Shown here: piece by piece, positions 1 to 6,307 of the stretch
Layout of the letters: each line of letters begins with the position of its first letter
Position numbering within the stretch: the stretch's first letter is position 1
DNA from: Draconibacterium orientale
GTDB taxonomy: Bacteria > Bacteroidota > Bacteroidia > Bacteroidales > JAADGE01
Length of the DNA: 7,221 nucleotides
Assembly (NCBI GenBank): GCA_020718265.1
Contig: DYSM01000149.1
Span: 1 to 7,221, forward strand
Direction: 5' to 3'
Program-made: the position numbers and the translations under genes
Notes under the pieces: model-generated
Database searches by the model: none
Told to the model about the DNA's origin: nothing
Seen by the model: the letters and a program-made list of their open reading frames with translations, nothing else

Positions 1-1
1 A

Positions 2-1225
2 CCCGTTACCGTAAACATGGTTCCCGATAATTTCGATTTCACACTTACAGTTGTTGATGCCGCAGGCACACCAATACAAGGTGCAACCGTTACAATCAAC
101 GGAAATACCTATACCACAGGTGCAAACGGACAAATTACAGCTACGAATTTGCCTAACGGAACATACAATTATAGCGTAACAGCTCCCGGTTATGTTGCCG
201 GCAGCGGTTCAGTTACAGGCAACGGTGTAAACCAAGCTGCAACCATTACACTTACGGCACTCCCACGATTCGACATTACTTTCACGGTAAAAGACCAAGA
301 CGGTGTTGTGATTCCCGGAGCAACGATTGTTGTAAACGGTGTAACTTATACGACGGATGCAAACGGACAAGTTGTAGTGCCGAATTTGCTTAGCGGAACT
401 TATCCCTATACGGTTTCCTTAAACGGATACTACGGTAGCGCAGCTTCTGCTGTAATTGCAAACGCAGACCTTCCGGTTTCAGTAACTTTGAATCAAATCG
501 TTTACGATGTAACATTTACGATTACTGACCCGGACGGAGAACCAATTCCGAATGCAACAGTTGTAATTGACGGTCAAACATACACTGCAGACAACGACGG
601 TAACTTGACAGTTGCATTACCTGACGGAACCTATCCCTACACTGTTGTAGCTCCCGGATACATTGACATTACAGGTTCAACAACCGTAAACGGAGCCGCA
701 GTTCCTGTGGACGTTACGATGCAACCCGAACTCTTCGATGTTACAATTACAGTAATCGACCACACGGGCGATCCTCTCCCGGGTGCAGAAGTTGTAATCA
801 ACGGCGTTACTTACACAACGGACGAAAACGGTCAAATTGTAGCTCCGCTCATGGACGGAACATACACATACACTGTAACTTCCGAAGGTTATGACACAAT
901 CACAGGCAGCCTTACCGTTGCCGGCAGCGATTTGCCCGTTCAAGTGCAAATGGAGTTGAGCTCTGTTACGATTGAAGCTTCCGAAGTGCTTACACCCAAC
1001 GGAGACGGATATAACGAAACATGGATAGTAAACAACATTCAAGCTGTGAAGGATTACAAATTGTATATTTTGAACAACATTGGTGAAGTAATTTACGAAT
1101 CTGAAAATTACGACAACACATGGAACGGAACCTACAACGATACACCTCTCGACGGCGGTACCTACTATTACATCTTCCAAAAAGATGCAAGCACGGTTAA
1201 AGGTTTCATCACCATAGTTCGATAA
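2..1225 (+). CDS. T9SS type B-sorted repeat surface protein, 5'-truncated
   Basis: This is the C-terminal part of a secreted, probably cell-surface protein; its N-terminus and signal peptide lie left of the window. The frame is open to the edge. The residues before the ATG at 17 (PVTVN) match the ends of the later repeats (e.g. PVSVTL, PVDVTM), so that ATG is internal. Numbering from that Met, four tandem repeats of 77-79 residues occupy 6-316, each with a D-x-x-G turn, a TYTT-type strand, a GTY-Y-V motif and a GY motif. Residues 317-402 form a gliding-motility-associated type B C-terminal domain: LTPNGDG at 325-331, then LYILNNIGEVIYE, NTWNG, GGTYYYIF and a terminal GFITIVR. In the T9SS this domain directs transport across the outer membrane. 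The usual NRWG motif is NNIG here. No cysteine is present. The PorP/SprF gene follows after 34 bases, probably in the same operon. The ligand or adhesive role is unknown. Confidence 0.9.
   Translation, partial: PVTVNMVPDNFDFTLTVVDAAGTPIQGATVTINGNTYTTGANGQITATNLPNGTYNYSVTAPGYVAGSGSVTGNGVNQAATITLTALPRFDITFTVKDQDGVVIPGATIVVNGVTYTTDANGQVVVPNLLSGTYPYTVSLNGYYGSAASAVIANADLPVSVTLNQIVYDVTFTITDPDGEPIPNATVVIDGQTYTADNDGNLTVALPDGTYPYTVVAPGYIDITGSTTVNGAAVPVDVTMQPELFDVTITVIDHTGDPLPGAEVVINGVTYTTDENGQIVAPLMDGTYTYTVTSEGYDTITGSLTVAGSDLPVQVQMELSSVTIEASEVLTPNGDGYNETWIVNNIQAVKDYKLYILNNIGEVIYESENYDNTWNGTYNDTPLDGGTYYYIFQKDASTVKGFITIVR
32..964 (+). repeat. Four tandem ~78-residue coding repeats (CarboxypepD_reg/PEGA-like)
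   Basis: Four in-frame repeats lie at 32-268, 269-502, 503-733 and 734-964, encoding 79, 78, 77 and 77 residues. Each starts with F/Y-D-(F/I/V)-T, followed by D-x-x-G, P-(I/L)-x-(G/N)-A, (N/D)G-x-TYT, GTY-x-Y-(S/T)-V, a GY or GYY turn and a closing alternating strand such as PVSVTL. The pattern fits an Ig-like or transthyretin-like beta sandwich. The repeats are clearly divergent, including at synonymous sites, so this is not a recent array expansion. Further copies are likely left of the window because the preceding residues look like the end of another repeat. Confidence 0.85.
965..1222 (+). other. Type B T9SS C-terminal sorting domain (CHU_C / TIGR04131-like)
   Basis: This is a domain within the truncated surface-protein gene. 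It is about 86 residues long and carries the family landmarks in order: TPNGDG near the start, a Y-x-L-Y-I-L strand, GEVIYES, NTWNG, a G-GTYYY turn and a closing GFITIVR that ends the protein. Type B domains differ from the type A signals of gingipains and depend on a SprF-like partner in Flavobacterium johnsoniae. Such a partner is encoded immediately downstream here. Confidence 0.88.
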
Positions 1226-1259
1226 TCTCAGGAGTTGTAAACGTTTAAAAATTAGTAAA

Positions 1260-3233
1260 ATGAAAAAAGTAAGAATAATTTTAGCATTCGCAATAGCTTT
1301 CCTCCTCGCGGGGACGGCTAATGCCCAACAGTTGTTCACGTACAACTTGAATATGCAAAATCCGTATTTGTACAATCCGGCTTATACGCTCGACCACTCC
1401 TGCTACAGCGCGTTCGCAAACTCGCACATACAATGGATGGGCTTCGACGGTGCGCCGCAAGTCAATACGTTCGGATTGCACGGTCCCGTTGCCAAAAACA
1501 TGGGACTCGGAATAAGTGTAGCTACGCTCAAACATGGTTTGATGAACAATTTCATTGGAAATCTGTCCTATTCATATCGCGGAACCATCGCTGAAAATCA
1601 CTATTTTGCATTAGGATTTACGGCAGGTGCATTAAACGATAAAATGGATTACGGCTCTATTGAGAATGCCGATGTAACTGACCCGCAATTGGTGTCTGAA
1701 TTTTACAATACAACATCATTCAACGCCGGATTCGGTTTGGCATACCATGTTAAAGGTTTTGAAGCTCAAATTGCAATTCCGCAATTGCTCGAACGCAAAG
1801 CCACCAACATGTACACCATCGGAATTCTGTCTTATGACTATCAAGTAACGGATATGATTAAACTTAAACCCGCTGTTATGATGCGTGGTGTGAAAATTAG
1901 CCCATATCAATACGAAGGTAACATTAGTGCAGAATACAACAAAATGGTCTGGATTCAAGGCGGTTATCGCTCCGATAAAAGTATCATTATGGGCGCAGGT
2001 GTGAATTTTAGCGGTATAAAACTCGGATACGCTTATCAAATGGATAACGGTATCATGGGAACTGTTGCTAACGGTACGCACGAAATTCAACTGATTTACG
2101 ATTTTGCGGACCAAATCTGTAATCGTCAACCCAAAACCGCAATGGTTTCGGGAACAATCAAGAATTCCGTTACCGGAAAACCGATTGAAGACGCAGAAGT
2201 CATCATTACAGATGCAGCCGGCGTAGAAGTTGAACGCAAAAAAACGGATGAAAACGGTCGTTACAAAGCAAATCTCAAACTCGGAGAATCGTTTACGGTT
2301 GCTGCATCAGCAACGGATTACGCTCCGAAAAGCGAAATGCTTACCATGCCGACCGAACCAACCGATACCGCTCTGGATATCAGCCTGAAACCAACGGTTG
2401 TTACGCTCAAAGGAACAGTTTCTCCGACAGTTTCTAAAATCAAAGTTTATGATTCTACAGGAAAACTCATTTTCGACGGAGCACCCGATGCAAGCGGAAA
2501 TTACAGCGTAAAAGTTGAACCCGGCAAACAATACCGCGTTGAGGCTTCTGCTGATAGTTACGAATCTGCTAATGTGAATGTTACGATAGGCGATAACATT
2601 GTTGAACAAGTTCAGGACATCGCACTCGTGCCGATTAAAGAACTTGCCGCAACAATTAAAAATCGAGATACCGATGAGTTACTTACTGCAACTGTGGTGT
2701 TGAAAGACGCTTCGGGCAAAGTTTTGGACAATAAAACTGTAACAGGTTTGTACAAATATTCTCTGAAACCCGGTTCATATACCATCGAAGTTACAGGTGA
2801 GAGCATCATCAGTGTCAAAGAAACTATCGTGATTACGAACGATACCAAGAAAGAATATCTCATCGATATTAAAGCAAAAGTGATGAACAAAAACAAAACG
2901 TTTGCGCTTGGGTCAGTAAATTTTGAAACCGGAAAATCTATCATTAAACCCGAATCTTATCCTGTTTTGGACGAGCTCGTGAAAATTATGAAAGAAAACC
3001 CGGAATTCATTATTGAAATTCAAGGACATACCGACAATGTAGGTGCTGCCTCTTCAAATACCAAACTTTCGCAAGCGCGTGCAGAAGCCTGCGTGAAATA
3101 TGCAACAGAACGTGGTATTGCTGCCGACAAACTTACAGCAAAAGGTTTCGGACCGAGCCAACCGCTTGTGCCCAACACCAGTGCTGAAAACAAAGCGAAA
3201 AATCGCCGCGTTGAATTTAAAGTTGTTAACTAA
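1260..3233 (+). CDS. PorP/SprF-like T9SS outer-membrane protein fused to an OmpA peptidoglycan-binding domain
   Basis: Residues 1-22 form a type I signal peptide (MKK start, hydrophobic core, TANA before QQ). Residues 23 to about 285 are PorP/SprF-like: an early N-PAY motif (NPYLYNPAY, 34-42), W-x-GFDGAP (59-66), HGP and GLGISV, then alternating outer-membrane beta strands. Three carboxypeptidase-regulatory-like beta modules follow at about 294-380, 381-458 and 459-541. Residues 545-657 are an OmpA_C domain with GHTDNVG at 589-595, LSQARA at 603-608, GFG at 629-631 and NRRVEF at 648-653. D592 and R607, spaced 15 residues as in Acinetobacter OmpA, are the expected diaminopimelate-binding pair. 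PorP/SprF proteins are usually around 300 residues, so this one is more than twice as long. The likely role is the outer-membrane translocation or attachment partner of the type B protein encoded 34 bases upstream, anchored to the cell wall. The start is fixed by the signal peptide; upstream is A-rich without a well-placed Shine-Dalgarno site. Confidence 0.88.
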   Translation: MKKVRIILAFAIAFLLAGTANAQQLFTYNLNMQNPYLYNPAYTLDHSCYSAFANSHIQWMGFDGAPQVNTFGLHGPVAKNMGLGISVATLKHGLMNNFIGNLSYSYRGTIAENHYFALGFTAGALNDKMDYGSIENADVTDPQLVSEFYNTTSFNAGFGLAYHVKGFEAQIAIPQLLERKATNMYTIGILSYDYQVTDMIKLKPAVMMRGVKISPYQYEGNISAEYNKMVWIQGGYRSDKSIIMGAGVNFSGIKLGYAYQMDNGIMGTVANGTHEIQLIYDFADQICNRQPKTAMVSGTIKNSVTGKPIEDAEVIITDAAGVEVERKKTDENGRYKANLKLGESFTVAASATDYAPKSEMLTMPTEPTDTALDISLKPTVVTLKGTVSPTVSKIKVYDSTGKLIFDGAPDASGNYSVKVEPGKQYRVEASADSYESANVNVTIGDNIVEQVQDIALVPIKELAATIKNRDTDELLTATVVLKDASGKVLDNKTVTGLYKYSLKPGSYTIEVTGESIISVKETIVITNDTKKEYLIDIKAKVMNKNKTFALGSVNFETGKSIIKPESYPVLDELVKIMKENPEFIIEIQGHTDNVGAASSNTKLSQARAEACVKYATERGIAADKLTAKGFGPSQPLVPNTSAENKAKNRRVEFKVVN

Positions 3234-3257
3234 ATTTTCCTCATCTCTCTAAATTTT

Positions 3258-3294
3258 GACTGCCCGACCTCAAAAATCGGACAGTCTTTTTTTT
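3258..3294 (+). terminator. Rho-independent terminator of the surface-protein unit
   Basis: The hairpin has arms GACTGCCCGA (3258-3267) and TCGGACAGTC (3277-3286), a 9-base loop and a run of eight T. One C·A mismatch interrupts the 10-bp stem on the plus strand. It starts 24 bases after the stop of the PorP/SprF-OmpA gene. The minus strand has no comparable T run after the hairpin, so this one serves plus-strand transcripts. Confidence 0.8.
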
Positions 3295-3337
3295 ACACAA
3301 AAAATAAAACCGCCCATTTCGATTGGACGGTTTTATT
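3295..3337 (-). terminator. Probable terminator of the DAHP synthase transcript, possibly bidirectional
   Basis: The arms are at 3303-3316 (AATAAAACCGCCCA) and 3324-3337 (TGGACGGTTTTATT) around a 7-base loop. On the minus strand the 14-bp stem is continuous, with one G·U wobble, and runs into a T-rich stretch (TTTTGTGT). On the plus strand the same position is a C·A mismatch. It lies 63 bases past the DAHP synthase stop. The A and T blocks at the stem ends would let it also act as a back-up for plus-strand read-through. Confidence 0.72.
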
Positions 3338-3400
3338 ATCATATAAAACGTTTATTATTAGTGCTTTATCCTAAGTGTAAAGGGTGAGATTCCGAAAAAC

Positions 3401-4507
3401 TTAATCCGCGTGCGTTACATGTTCCGGCGCATCGCTGTTCATAATTTCTGTTTGAATATTGATAGATTCTTGGTGGATAGCTTTGAAGACGACAGCCACA
3501 AAATTTTCTGTAAGTCCCTTTTTTTCGCCTTTTTCAACAGCAGTTTTCAAAATTGCATCCCAACGTCCGGGTTGATAAATCGTAACCGCATTTTGCTTTT
3601 TCACAGTCCCGATTTGTTTGGAAATTTCCATTCTGTTTTGCAAAATATCCAGCATTCTGTTGTCCAATTCGTCAATGTGCGCGCGCAGTTCTTCCAACGT
3701 TTCAGCCATTTTTGCATCTTGCGAATGTCGGTGACGAATGACCAAATTATCAATAATCTCGCTCAATCTGGCAGGCGTAATTTGCTGTTTGGCATCGCTT
3801 AACGCGCAATCCGGGTCGATATGGCTTTCTATCATCAAACCGTCAAAGTTCAAGTCCATCGCCTTTTGCGAGACGGGTTCTATGAGTTTGCGGTTTCCCG
3901 AAATATGGCTTGGGTCGCAAAACATCGGCATATCGGGGTATCGACGGCGCATTTCTATCGGAATTTGCCAAACAGGGTCGTTTCTGTAAATTGACTTCGA
4001 CATTCCTGAAAAACCTCTGTGTATCACACCAATACGAGTGATTCCGGCATCATACAAACGTTCAATTGCGCCCAACCAAAGTTCGATGTCCGGATTTACC
4101 GGGTTTTTTATAAGTATCGGAATATCAGCACCTTTCAAAGCATCAGCAATTTCTTGCATTGCAAACGGGTTGGATGTTGTGCGTGCGCCAATCCAAAGTA
4201 TGTCGATTCCGGCTTTTAGCGTTTCAAACACGTGCGTGGTGTTGGCAACTTCGGTGGTTGTGAGCATTCCGGTTTCCTGTTTCACGCGTTTGAGCCACTG
4301 CAAACCTTCCGAGCCTACGCCTTCAAAATTTCCCGGGCGTGTGCGCGGTTTCCAAATTCCGGCGCGAAAAATTTTAACGTTGCGAGCCGCCAATTCGCGC
4401 GCTGTAGCCATGACTTGTTCGGGCGTTTCGGCACTGCACGGTCCGGCTATTAAAATAGGGCGTTTGTTCTCGAACATGCCCCATTCCGAGATAGGTTTAA
4501 GATTCAT
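3401..4507 (-). CDS. Bifunctional DAHP synthase / type II chorismate mutase
   Basis: This cytoplasmic enzyme has two shikimate-pathway activities: condensation of phosphoenolpyruvate with erythrose 4-phosphate to DAHP, and rearrangement of chorismate to prephenate. The N-terminal class I-beta (KDPG-aldolase-like) synthase spans about 1-260, with GPCSAE (22-27), KPRTRPGNFEG (53-63), IGART (107-111), KNPVNPD (134-140), HRGFS (163-167) and CDPSH (197-201). C24, H201, E227 and D238 have the relative spacing of the metal ligands in the Thermotoga enzyme, and K53 fits the substrate-binding lysine. The AroQ chorismate mutase spans about 267-355: R275, R292, K303, R315 and Q352 match the spacing of E. 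coli R11, R28, K39, R51 and Q88. The full length (368 residues) fits the Bacteroidota fusion. The start is 20 bases after the stop of the thioredoxin-like gene, so co-transcription is likely. No tyrA, pheA or aminotransferase gene is adjacent. In such fusions the mutase domain often mediates feedback control, which is not testable here. Confidence 0.96.
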   Translation of the reverse strand: MNLKPISEWGMFENKRPILIAGPCSAETPEQVMATARELAARNVKIFRAGIWKPRTRPGNFEGVGSEGLQWLKRVKQETGMLTTTEVANTTHVFETLKAGIDILWIGARTTSNPFAMQEIADALKGADIPILIKNPVNPDIELWLGAIERLYDAGITRIGVIHRGFSGMSKSIYRNDPVWQIPIEMRRRYPDMPMFCDPSHISGNRKLIEPVSQKAMDLNFDGLMIESHIDPDCALSDAKQQITPARLSEIIDNLVIRHRHSQDAKMAETLEELRAHIDELDNRMLDILQNRMEISKQIGTVKKQNAVTIYQPGRWDAILKTAVEKGEKKGLTENFVAVVFKAIHQESINIQTEIMNSDAPEHVTHAD

Positions 4508-4527
4508 TTAATCTGATTTAGTCTAAT

Positions 4528-6093
4528 TTATTTAGCTTCTAATTCCTTTACTATCAGTTCGATAGCTTGCTCGTAGCCGATGCGTTTTGTTACAATTTTG
4601 AAATCTTTATCCAAAATATACAACACCGGCGAACTGTTAATGTCGTAGTTAAAACGGAACGGGTCGAAGGGCGACCAAACATTTTTCCAGAGTTTCATGT
4701 CGTGATTTTCAACAAATTGCAGCCATTCTTCGGTTGTTTTGCAAAACTTGTCCCACTCGCCGTTCAAATCGGTTTTATTTAAAAAAATGCTGACAACCTG
4801 AACATTCTTTTTGTTAAGTTCTTTTTGCACGTAAAGATCATAAAAAAGTGGAGTTTCTTTCTTGCAATGGCTGCAGTCGGGCGTCCAAAACCACAAAATT
4901 GTATATTCGGCTTTGCTTTGCGAGAGTTTTTGCTCGCCGTGAAACTGATTGTAGTATTTGCTGAGTTCCTGAACTTTAGCATTGTTTTTGGTCGCATCAT
5001 CAGCACCGGATTTTTCAATTTCAATGCCTTTTTCTTTCATAAGTTTCAAACTTTTCAGCAAAGCGTCAATCTTGAGGCTATCTACCGTAACAGTTTGATA
5101 TTTAATGTCCATTGCACGACCGCCAACCAAACATTTCGATTTTTTATCGACTTTTTCTTTCAAATCTTTGATAAATTCAGGGTCGCTCCAATCTGCCTCG
5201 GGCAAATAATATTTTTGAGCGATATGCACATATACGTTTTCTGCCGTAACAACCTGACTGCCTGCATATTTATTAAACAAATGTACGAGCATAAAACGTA
5301 ACATCTCTTTAGTTGTGCGCGATTTGCTAATCAAAAAATCTACCTGAACAATCAGACTGTCAGGATGTTGCGGAATCAGTTTGTCTATATACGTGTCGAT
5401 TTTATTTTGATAAATCGGTGTTCGTAACAAACGCGCATCAGAAATATTGAAAGTATCGAAAAAATGATAACGGTAATATTCATATTGTTTCGTTCGGTCT
5501 GTAATTTCAGCAGGCACCTGTACATCTTGCGCCGCGCGTAAGAATGTAGCCATGAATGAGTTCGGAAAATCGGCAAGTAATTTGTCGTAACCTGCTTTCG
5601 AGGCTTCATTGAGTTTTTTCAATTCAGCATCAATTTCTTTCACGCGAGTAACGTTACCGAGACTGTCGGCTATTTTACGTTCTTTATTGAAATCTGTTGA
5701 TTTTTGCCACACATCGCCGCGTAAAATCTGGTATTCGGCAAATGCTGCATATTCCAAATCGCCTTTGAATTTTATGGTTTTGTAAATATCCTTGGCATCG
5801 CCCTCAATGGTAAATTTCTGATTTTTATCTAACAGAAAATCAACTTTTTGTTTACTTGAAAAAAACAAAAAATACATACCGCCCGGCAAAGCCGTTTTCG
5901 ATTTAAAAACACCGATACCGGCTTTATCCGTAACGACTGTATCATCCGGAATAAGCTGACTTTCAGCAAAATGATGTCCGATAATGAGCGTATCGGATGC
6001 GTAATTTTTCATTTTTACGGTTATTTCGTAGCCTTGCGCATTCGTAAGCGCAAAAGCTGCGATGAGGCTGAGTGAAAAAAGTAACTTTTTCAT
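4528..6093 (-). CDS. Exported thioredoxin-fold protein with DUF4369-like N-terminus (TlpA/DUF5106 type)
   Basis: The 521-residue product begins with a clear signal peptide (MKKLLF, hydrophobic core, cleavage likely after TNA at 19), so it acts in the periplasm or cell envelope. Residues about 21-115 look like a DUF4369 beta domain: a GYEITVKMKN opening, then a GGMYFLFF strand. Residues about 116-390 are mostly helical and charged, probably the DUF5106-like linker found in these proteins. Residues about 391-521 form a thioredoxin fold with WFWTPDCSHC (active-site C407 and C410), a QVVSIFLN strand and the presumed cis-proline P489 in SSPVLYILD. The expected role is thiol-disulfide exchange on envelope proteins; the partner is unknown. 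I chose the ATG at 6093 because it starts the signal peptide. A TTG at 6114 would add seven residues (including NYLN) in front, which is less plausible. A promoter lies about 140-175 bases upstream, and the DAHP synthase gene follows after 20 bases. Confidence 0.88.
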   Translation of the reverse strand: MKKLLFSLSLIAAFALTNAQGYEITVKMKNYASDTLIIGHHFAESQLIPDDTVVTDKAGIGVFKSKTALPGGMYFLFFSSKQKVDFLLDKNQKFTIEGDAKDIYKTIKFKGDLEYAAFAEYQILRGDVWQKSTDFNKERKIADSLGNVTRVKEIDAELKKLNEASKAGYDKLLADFPNSFMATFLRAAQDVQVPAEITDRTKQYEYYRYHFFDTFNISDARLLRTPIYQNKIDTYIDKLIPQHPDSLIVQVDFLISKSRTTKEMLRFMLVHLFNKYAGSQVVTAENVYVHIAQKYYLPEADWSDPEFIKDLKEKVDKKSKCLVGGRAMDIKYQTVTVDSLKIDALLKSLKLMKEKGIEIEKSGADDATKNNAKVQELSKYYNQFHGEQKLSQSKAEYTILWFWTPDCSHCKKETPLFYDLYVQKELNKKNVQVVSIFLNKTDLNGEWDKFCKTTEEWLQFVENHDMKLWKNVWSPFDPFRFNYDINSSPVLYILDKDFKIVTKRIGYEQAIELIVKELEAK

Positions 6094-6235
6094 GTTTAAA
6101 TAATTAATTATCAATTAATTACAATAGAATTTTTATTTTATATTTTGAGTTCAGTCTGCCGACAATTCGACTATTGAAAATAAAACAATTTCTTATGTTA
6201 TAAACTAATTTTGTGCAATTGTATTTTGTCGGGCG

Positions 6236-6267
6236 CAAAAGTAATCATAATTGCGTGTTGGGCGCAA
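6236..6267 (-). promoter_or_regulatory. Bacteroidota-type promoter for the thioredoxin-like/DAHP synthase unit
   Basis: Read on the minus strand, TACTTTTG (6243-6236) matches the Bacteroidota -7 consensus TAnnTTTG. A TTG at 6267-6265 sits 21 bases upstream, in the range expected for the -33 element. Transcription would start near 6229 and give a leader of roughly 135 bases before the ATG at 6093. The leader is very AT-rich, and I saw no recognisable riboswitch or leader peptide in it. The spacer between the two elements contains an inverted repeat, listed separately. Confidence 0.65.
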
Positions 6268-6273
6268 TTATGA
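6245..6273. repeat. Perfect 11-bp inverted repeat between ispH and the thioredoxin-like gene
   Basis: The arms TCATAATTGCG (6245-6255) and CGCAATTATGA (6263-6273) pair perfectly around a 7-base spacer. On the minus strand the hairpin begins 35 bases after the ispH stop and is followed by TTACTTTTG, so it could be a weak terminator for ispH. It also fills the space between the -7 and -33 elements of the predicted promoter and covers the -33 element, so it could equally be an operator. Sequence alone does not decide between them. Confidence 0.6.
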
Positions 6274-6307
6274 ATGCAATTTAATTGTTAAAAATTCGGA
6301 ACAAAAA

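Noticed and set aside
1..1225. The tandem repeats as a CRISPR-like or recent DNA tandem array
   Set aside because: The repeats are in frame, about 234 bases long and divergent in DNA sequence; the periodicity belongs to the protein.
1226..1259. AGGAG in the gap before the PorP/SprF-like gene as a ribosome binding site
   Set aside because: It lies about 28 bases before the ATG, too far to act as a Shine-Dalgarno site, and Bacteroidota seldom use one.
677..1375. A 232-codon open frame on the minus strand opposite the surface-protein gene and the start of the PorP/SprF gene
   Set aside because: It is antisense to clearly homologous coding sequence, rich in Cys, Val and Asn with no recognisable domain, and arises from the codon use of the repetitive gene.
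3410..4511. Several plus-strand open frames of 66-157 codons opposite the DAHP synthase gene
   Set aside because: They mirror a well-conserved enzyme gene, show no domain or plausible start context, and overlap each other in different frames.
4779..5301. Open frames of 81 (minus) and 158 (plus) codons inside the thioredoxin-like gene
   Set aside because: The real frame here encodes the conserved CxxC region and the helical linker; the alternatives have no coherent domain.
6094..6114. N-terminal extension of the thioredoxin-like protein from a TTG at 6114
   Set aside because: The seven extra residues would precede a textbook signal peptide starting MKKLLF at the ATG at 6093, and the extension codes from AT-only leader sequence.
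6101..6121. AT-only inverted repeat TAATTAAT/ATTAATTA just before the start of the thioredoxin-like gene
   Set aside because: With no G or C in the stem it would be unstable, and such repeats are expected by chance in AT-rich leaders; it more likely just keeps the start region unfolded.
6206..6213. TAATTTTG on the plus strand, matching the -7 consensus
   Set aside because: No -33 element lies at the right distance, and no plus-strand gene follows.
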